A DNA stretch of 64,000 nucleotides from positions 458,693 through 522,692 of the forward strand of contig NZ_BAXR01000002.1 in the NCBI RefSeq assembly GCF_001310635.1, read 5' to 3'. Within the stretch, counting starts at the first letter, position 1. Each line of letters starts with the position of its first letter. The stretch comes from Bacillus sp. JCM 19034 (lineage in GTDB: Bacteria; Bacillota; Bacilli; Bacillales; Bacillaceae_D). This document shows positions 59,003-64,000 of this stretch, piece by piece. The notes below the pieces were generated by a model. That model was given only the letters and a program-made list of their open reading frames with translations. It had not been told where the DNA came from and made no database searches. The position numbers and the translations under genes are program-made.

Positions 59003-61318
59003 GTCGTTACTCCTCCTATTACTTTTTTCGTGGCGAGCTGATTCATTTCCCTCACAAATCTTGAACGTTGCACTTGCTTTCCTCTTCTTTTTGTCGGAAT
59101 AGAAATCGAAATTGACTTAATCGCCCGCGTAACAGCTACATACATTAACCTTCTTTCTTCCTCTAAAGGTTGTTTATCACCTTCTCGCAACGCTTCTAGT
59201 GCATAGTCATGTGGTATACCGCCTTCTACAGCCCCAATTATATAAACATGTTCGAATTCTAATCCTTTAGAACGGTGAATCGTTAACAATTGAACAGCGT
59301 TTGGAAGTGTTGGCTGTGAACGGATTTCATCATATTTAGCAGTCATATGATCGATATATTGTAAGAAATCTGGCAATGTTTCATGTTGCTTGGCAATTTC
59401 TTTTAAGTCTTTCACGTCATCTGAACCACGTTCCATTTTGTTCCCTTCATTACCTTGCTTTTTTACATAATCGGCTAACCCCATTTCTCGCTCCAAGAAA
59501 TCAATTGCTTTGGATGGGGTAAGGTGTTTTAACTGTTTAAATTTAGTAGGAAGTGACTGCAGTTTACGCTGCTGAAACGGTTGTAACCCTGATAATTTAG
59601 CTAGTGCATGAACAAGTGAACAATCTTCTGTAATACTAATTGCTTTCACGTCGCCAATAGCCTGTTGCTTTAAAAATAGTGCACTGACAAGATCCTCAAG
59701 TGCTTTTGTATTATTCTCATCTAGAGCTAGTCTGAAGTACGCGAGCACTTTGCGAATTGTTCTCCGTTTATAAAAGGATTCACCATCCATTTCTAATTGA
59801 AATTGGGATACTAGATTGGATAAATCTCTCAGTGATCGCACGTGCAGTTGTATTCGTACGAAATAGAATGGCGAAATCTTTTGGTTGACTGCCATTTCCA
59901 ATTTTTTGTTTTATTTCATTAACAATCATTGACGCTTCTTCTTCTTCATTAAAAGGAAAAAACAAGAGAGGTCTTATATTTGATTGATCTTGGGCGATGA
60001 GCTCTTTTGGCAACCTAGTTCGATTAGAGATAATCATGTTATTAGCGACAGATACAATTTCATGAGTTGAACGATAATTTTGATTGAGTACGATCATCCT
60101 CGCTTCAGGATACGATTGACGAAACTTAAGCATGTAAGTAGGATCACTTCCACGAAAAGCATATATAGATTGATCATCATCACCGACGACACAGAGATTT
60201 TTCGATTTTGTTAACATCGAAATAAGCTCATATTGGATTTTATTAGTATCTTGAAATTCATCAACAAAAACATAAGAAAATCTCTGTTGATAACGGCTTA
60301 AAATGGTTGGTTGCTTTTGAAATAAATCATAGGCTCCGAGCAGCATATCATCGAAATCAAAGGTACGATTTTCTGTTTTTATTTGTTCATAACGTTTATA
60401 AAGATAAAGTGTTTTTTCCTCCCAAGGGTTTTTTGCTTGTACTTCACTTGGAGATTGCATATGATTTTTCCACCAACTTATTTGTGTTAGTGCTTGATCA
60501 TAGGCGAAGTCTTTTTCATCAATATCAATTTCACGTCCGGCTGTTTTCAGAATTGCCTGTTTTTGCCAGTCCTTATTTAGTAAAGAAGTTGAATTCCATT
60601 TTTCACGTTCATGATGTTGTAAAATTTTATAAAAAATGCGATGAAATGTACCGATCATCAACTGGTTTAATAAAGATTTCGTCATATTCGGATAAGTTGC
60701 CATCCGCTCTTTCATCTCATTTGCTGCTTTAGCTGTGAATGTCACCATAATTAATTTCTTCGGTGAATAGTGAAGTTCGGTTAACATATATGCGGCTCGA
60801 GCAGTTAGTACACGCGTTTTTCCACTTCCGGCACCAGCTAAAATAATTAGAGCCCCTTCCGTTGTTGTCACAGCCTCCCATTGAGCATCATCAAATTGAA
60901 TACCGTGATCTAATAGTTTTTGTCGATAGTTTGATAGATTGTCACGCTGTGTTGCCGATGAATGCTGGAAAGGAGGAATTGCATTGACATATTCAGGTTC
61001 TCTCCATAGTTGAGCGACATTACGTTTTTGCTGCTCATTTATTGATCGTTTTTTAGGTAATTTAAACGCTCCAGCATGTTTTATTGGTTCTTCTAGAATT
61101 TTATTTTCCATCATTTTTGCAGCTTCATAACATTGATTTGTTGCATTTGGATGTAAGAAAGTTGGCGGTTCCATTATGCTTATCTGTAATTTCATTGGGG
61201 TATGGCAATGGATGCATGTTACTTTATTGTTCACGCTAGTATGGTATAGAGCTTGTAATTGCTCGCGTTCATATGTAGATAAGGAGATAATTTCTCCTTG
61301 ATAAAGTGCGACGTTCAT
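58999..61318 (-). CDS. yjcD: UvrD/PcrA-like ATP-dependent DNA helicase, YjcD (one frameshift)
   Basis: A superfamily I helicase of about 773 residues. Before the motor is an N-terminal region of about 150 residues with a C-x2-C pair (VTCIHCHTPMKL). The motor has AGAGSGKTRVLTARAAYML (Walker A), VDEFQDTNKIQYEL (Walker B), VVGDDDQSIYAFRGSD (motif III) and, after the frame break near 59797, LLTIHRSKGLEFEHVYI and RLMYVAVTRA. It matches YjcD by architecture and by its place downstream of fabI/cot genes. AGGAG precedes the ATG at 61318. Confidence 0.88.
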
Positions 61319-61411
61319 TCTTTTAAATTCTCCTCTCAAACCTTCTATACTCTATCGTAGCAAAAAAGTACGAAACGTAAATGAATTATTACTGTTTTTT
61401 TTTAAAACAAA

Positions 61412-61441
61412 AAGAACGAACCTGTTCATAGGATCGTTCTT
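61412..61441 (-). terminator. Terminator downstream of tRNA-Gln
   Basis: Minus strand: AAGAACGA pairs with TCGTTCTT, followed by TTTGTTTTAAAA; 13 bases after the tRNA 3' end. Confidence 0.85.
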
Positions 61442-61454
61442 TTATGGGAGGTGA

Positions 61455-61526
61455 CTGGGCTAGTTGGATTCGAACCAACGAATCACGAAGTCAAAGTCCG
61501 TTGCCTTACCACTTGGCTATAGCCCA
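61455..61526 (-). tRNA. tRNA-Gln (anticodon TTG)
   Basis: A 72-base cloverleaf: acceptor TGGGCTA/TAGCCCA with discriminator G, D arm GCCAAGTGGTAAGGC, anticodon loop CTTTGAC with anticodon TTG, and T arm GTTGGTTCGAATCCAAC. The encoded 3' end is followed by TCACC, so CCA is not encoded and must be added by a nucleotidyltransferase. It reads CAA/CAG codons and has its own terminator. Confidence 0.96.
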
Positions 61527-61640
61527 ACGTCGTAACTAAACATAGTATGTGACACGAAAAAAGAATTATTCAAAAAAGAAGGATTTTTTTTAGAAAGTCG
61601 AAAAATACTTTAGACTATATCATATAAAAAGGAGTGATGG

Positions 61641-62681
61641 TTGTTGGAAGATATTGAATCGTATTGCCTCTCTTTAATAAATGAAGCGATAACTAAAAAG
61701 GCTACCGATATTCATATTATGATTAATAGTAACAATTGTACATTTTTTTACCGAAGTAGCGGGGTGTTCAATAAATGGCGTGAACTTCCGATCCGTTTAG
61801 GAGAACGTTTAATAAGTCATTTGAAATATCGATCAGGTATGAATCTCGGAGAACAACGTAAGCCTCAAAGTATGTCGATTATCCATCAGCAAAATTCTTT
61901 ATTCTATTCCCTCAGATTATCAACGTTACCTAATAAACAAACAGAAGGTTTAGTTATTCGCATCTTACCTCATCATTTAACGTATTCTCTTTCAACACTA
62001 GCCCTCATTCCTCAATTTTCAATACCGCTAACAGAAATTCCTACATTCCAAAATGGTTTATGTCTTTTTGCAGGCTCGACTGGTTCAGGAAAAACAACAA
62101 CATTATACGCTATCATTAAGGAGCTTCTTTTGAATGGGAGTAAGTCGATTATTTCAATTGAAGACCCTATTGAGATTCCAATTAATGATATTGTCCAAGT
62201 TGAAGTAAGTGAACAAACGGGACTAACATTTGATGCATCGTTACGTGCTGCTTTACGTCATGATCCTGACGTGCTACTTATCGGAGAAATTAGAGATGAA
62301 GTGACAGCAGCTCTAGCTATTCGCGCTGCTTTAACAGGACATCTTGTGTTAGCAACCGTACATGCGAGTGATATGAAAACAACTCTTTTACGACTACTTA
62401 ATTTAGGTGTTAAGAAATCTGATTTGCTTGAATGTTGCAAAATGATAATTATTCAACAGCTTGTCCGACTACATTGTCCAATTTGCTTTAATGACGGTGA
62501 ATATACATGCACTTGCAAGAAGCCATTAAGAAAAGCTTTATTTGATATTGCTAAACAAAGAGAGCTGATGGATTTGATTAACGGTCATGCCATGCGAATA
62601 AATCAGATGAGGCAACAAGCAAAAAAAGGATGGGCTTTAGGTTATATAAATGATGATGAATTATGGAGATGTTTAAAATGA
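61641..62681 (+). CDS. comGA: ComGA, competence pseudopilus ATPase
   Basis: This traffic ATPase powers the competence pseudopilus that takes up DNA. The 346-residue protein lacks the long N1 domain of PilB but has the GspE core: Walker A FAGSTGSGKTTTLYAI, Asp box ISIEDPIEIPI, Walker B DVLLIGEIRD, His box AALTGHLVLATVHASD and a CPIC...CTC zinc-like segment near the end. Start is TTG (61641 or 61644) after AAGGAG. In Bacillus comG is activated by ComK; I could not confirm ComK boxes. comGB overlaps it by 4 bases. Confidence 0.93.
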   Translation: MLEDIESYCLSLINEAITKKATDIHIMINSNNCTFFYRSSGVFNKWRELPIRLGERLISHLKYRSGMNLGEQRKPQSMSIIHQQNSLFYSLRLSTLPNKQTEGLVIRILPHHLTYSLSTLALIPQFSIPLTEIPTFQNGLCLFAGSTGSGKTTTLYAIIKELLLNGSKSIISIEDPIEIPINDIVQVEVSEQTGLTFDASLRAALRHDPDVLLIGEIRDEVTAALAIRAALTGHLVLATVHASDMKTTLLRLLNLGVKKSDLLECCKMIIIQQLVRLHCPICFNDGEYTCTCKKPLRKALFDIAKQRELMDLINGHAMRINQMRQQAKKGWALGYINDDELWRCLK

Positions 62682-63703
62682 AAAAGAGAAAAATGATTGT
62701 AAATGATGAAATGATTGATCATATTCACCGAATAGGCTCTTTATTAAAAGTTGGTTATCCTTTAGATGTTAGTTTGGCATTTGTTACTCAATATGCATCA
62801 GACAACTGGGGTGAGAAAATAAAACGGATCATGCATTCATTAAAAGAAGGTTATACCGTTCACCAAAGTTTTGATATTGAAGGGATACCAAAAAGTACTA
62901 TTCTTTTTCTATACTTTTATGAAAAGCAAGGAAAGTTAGCTAAGGGGTTTTTAGAAGCAAGTCATTACTTAAGACAACAACTTAAATGGAAAAATGAGCT
63001 TATAAAGTTAATAACCTATCCAGTCTTTCTTCTAATTTTTAGTGGCTTACTATTAAGTATGCTGTACGCCTTCGTTTTACCAAATTTTTCAGCGATGATG
63101 ACAACCACCTCTACTCATTTCACCTATACCTTTATAGAATATATAAACGTGGCTCCTCTTTTTTTACTTATATGTTTTGTGTGTAGTATATTAATGTTCC
63201 TCGTATATGCCTCTCGTTTAAAAACGTTAAGCCCGATTGAAAGGATCACTCATTTTATAAAATATCCTTTAATCGGACGAACGTTACGAATAGTGATAAC
63301 GTATTTTTTCTCATTACAATTAGGAAGAATGCTCTCTGCAGGTATGACCATTCAATTAGCACTTCAACAAATAGAAGAGCAACCATACGTAGCTTTTTTA
63401 CAAGTGGAAGGTAAACGATTATTGGATGGATTACGTTCAGGATTTCCGCTAGCGGAGCTGGTAAAAGAATCTCATTTATACGAAAAAGAGTTTAGTGCGG
63501 TGATTGCAAATGGGTTGCGAACAGGCTATATCGCAACTGATTTATTACATTATAGTCATATTCTTTATACTGAATTAGAACGAATCATTCAAAAATGGTT
63601 ACGGAGAATTCAACCGATCATGTTCATGGTCGTTGGAGTTATTGTCCTACTCCTTTTTATAGCAACGTTGTTACCTGTTTATGAAATGATGAATATCATG
63701 TAA
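62678..63703 (+). CDS. comGB: ComGB, competence pseudopilus inner-membrane platform protein
   Basis: This GspF/PilC-family protein is the membrane base of the competence pseudopilus. About 341 residues with duplicated GspF domains: helices LITYPVFLLIFSGLLLSMLYAF, ICFVCSILMFLVYA and a final IMFMVVGVIVLLLFIATLLPVYEM. The ATG at 62678 overlaps the comGA stop (ATGA). The usual next genes comGC to comGG (pseudopilins) do not follow: a terminator comes 76 bases after the stop. Confidence 0.92.
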   Translation: MKKRKMIVNDEMIDHIHRIGSLLKVGYPLDVSLAFVTQYASDNWGEKIKRIMHSLKEGYTVHQSFDIEGIPKSTILFLYFYEKQGKLAKGFLEASHYLRQQLKWKNELIKLITYPVFLLIFSGLLLSMLYAFVLPNFSAMMTTTSTHFTYTFIEYINVAPLFLLICFVCSILMFLVYASRLKTLSPIERITHFIKYPLIGRTLRIVITYFFSLQLGRMLSAGMTIQLALQQIEEQPYVAFLQVEGKRLLDGLRSGFPLAELVKESHLYEKEFSAVIANGLRTGYIATDLLHYSHILYTELERIIQKWLRRIQPIMFMVVGVIVLLLFIATLLPVYEMMNIM

Positions 63704-63778
63704 CGTATAATATAGATCGATATTGATTGAGTTTTAATATGGATAAGAAAAGATAAAAGGTTAGTTGAATAATTTACG

Positions 63779-63811
63779 AAAGGTATGAGAGGAGATAACT
63801 GTCATACCTTT
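63779..63811 (+). terminator. Terminator after comGB
   Basis: AAAGGTATGA pairs with TCATACCTTT across a 13-base loop, followed by TGTTATTATG. It closes the comG unit after two genes. Confidence 0.78.
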
Positions 63812-63869
63812 TGTTATTATGATTGAATGTTAGGGTAGTTTATTTTTTAAAAACATTAAAAAAAAATAC

Positions 63870-63899
63870 TTGCATTTAATAATGTCATTATGTTATATT
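63870..63899 (+). promoter_or_regulatory. Tandem promoter P1, rRNA-operon type
   Basis: TTGCAT, 18-base spacer, TATATT, preceded by A-rich UP-like sequence (A9 near 63858-63866) and followed by TTTCTTGTCGC. Confidence 0.65.
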
Positions 63900-63942
63900 A
63901 TTTCTTGTCGCAATAAAAGAACATTTGAAGATCAAAAAAATG

Positions 63943-63971
63943 TTGACTTTGGTTTTGTGACGTGTTATATT
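63943..63971 (+). promoter_or_regulatory. Tandem promoter P2, rRNA-operon type
   Basis: TTGACT, 17-base spacer, TATATT, preceded by A7 and followed by AGGGAAGTCGCTAAAAACGAC. The AAGTCGC stretch after the -10 is typical of Bacillus rrn P2 promoters, so a 16S gene probably begins just past the window. Confidence 0.7.
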
Positions 63972-64000
63972 AGGGAAGTCGCTAAAAACGACAACTGCAC

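Noticed and set aside
61561..61640. ComK boxes before comGA
   Set aside because: Two A-run/T-run segments are present (near 61574 and 61601) but neither fits AAAA-N5-TTTT exactly, and the whole region is AT-rich, so chance matches are expected.

Overview
The window is a low-GC Firmicute chromosome segment, most probably from a Bacillaceae member. Much of the gene order matches the Bacillus subtilis stretch argD-carAB-argF-yjzC-yjaU-yjaV-med-comZ-fabH-fabF-yjaZ-yjbA-trpS-yjbC-spx-yjbE-mecA-coiA-pepF-yjbH to yjbQ-fabI-cotO-yjcD. The ribosome binding sites are strong and AGGAGG-like, and many genes end in clear intrinsic terminators. I see no insertion sequence, prophage, CRISPR array or recognisable defence island. 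The genus cannot be fixed from the sequence. The DHH-CBS-nucleotidyltransferase fusion and topB recall alkaliphilic Bacillus relatives, but that is only an impression.

Layout. 1-6.3 kb: end of an arginine operon (argD, arginine-type carA and carB, argF) plus yjzC. 6.4-12.5 kb: yjaU-like and yjaV-like genes, peptide release factor 3, the competence regulators med and comZ, and small proteins. 13-15.3 kb: fabH-fabF under a FapR-type operator. 15.3-31.4 kb: a block not found at this place in B. subtilis as I recall it, holding a DHH-CBS-tRNA nucleotidyltransferase fusion, ytoQ, a GntR/ABC transporter operon, a chemoreceptor, a small alarmone synthetase (ywaC type), a LysM/SleB-type hydrolase, a D,D-carboxypeptidase, coaA and topB. 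31.5-57.4 kb: the yjaZ-to-fabI core, without the app and opp transporter operons. 57.5-61.3 kb: a CotO-like protein, an HD hydrolase and a UvrD-like helicase. 61.4-64 kb: tRNA-Gln, then comGA and comGB only, a terminator, and two tandem promoters of rRNA-operon type at the right edge.

Shared themes. Competence and proteolytic control recur: Med, ComZ, MecA, Spx, SpxH (YjbH), CoiA, ComGA and ComGB. In B. subtilis MecA delivers ComK to ClpCP, SpxH delivers Spx to ClpXP, and ComZ lowers comG expression. The two FapR-like operators, before fabH and fabI, tie fatty-acid initiation, condensation and enoyl reduction to malonyl-CoA. Two small alarmone synthetases (ywaC and yjbM types) are present.

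A strong caution applies. About twenty genes, including essential ones such as fabF and trpS, are split by one or more single-base frame losses, many at short A or T runs. I read these as sequencing or assembly errors and annotate the genes as reconstructed CDSs. I did not find a convincing new multi-gene system. The most notable items are the comG operon ending after comGB next to rRNA-type promoters, the nucleotidyltransferase fusion, and the FapR operator pair.
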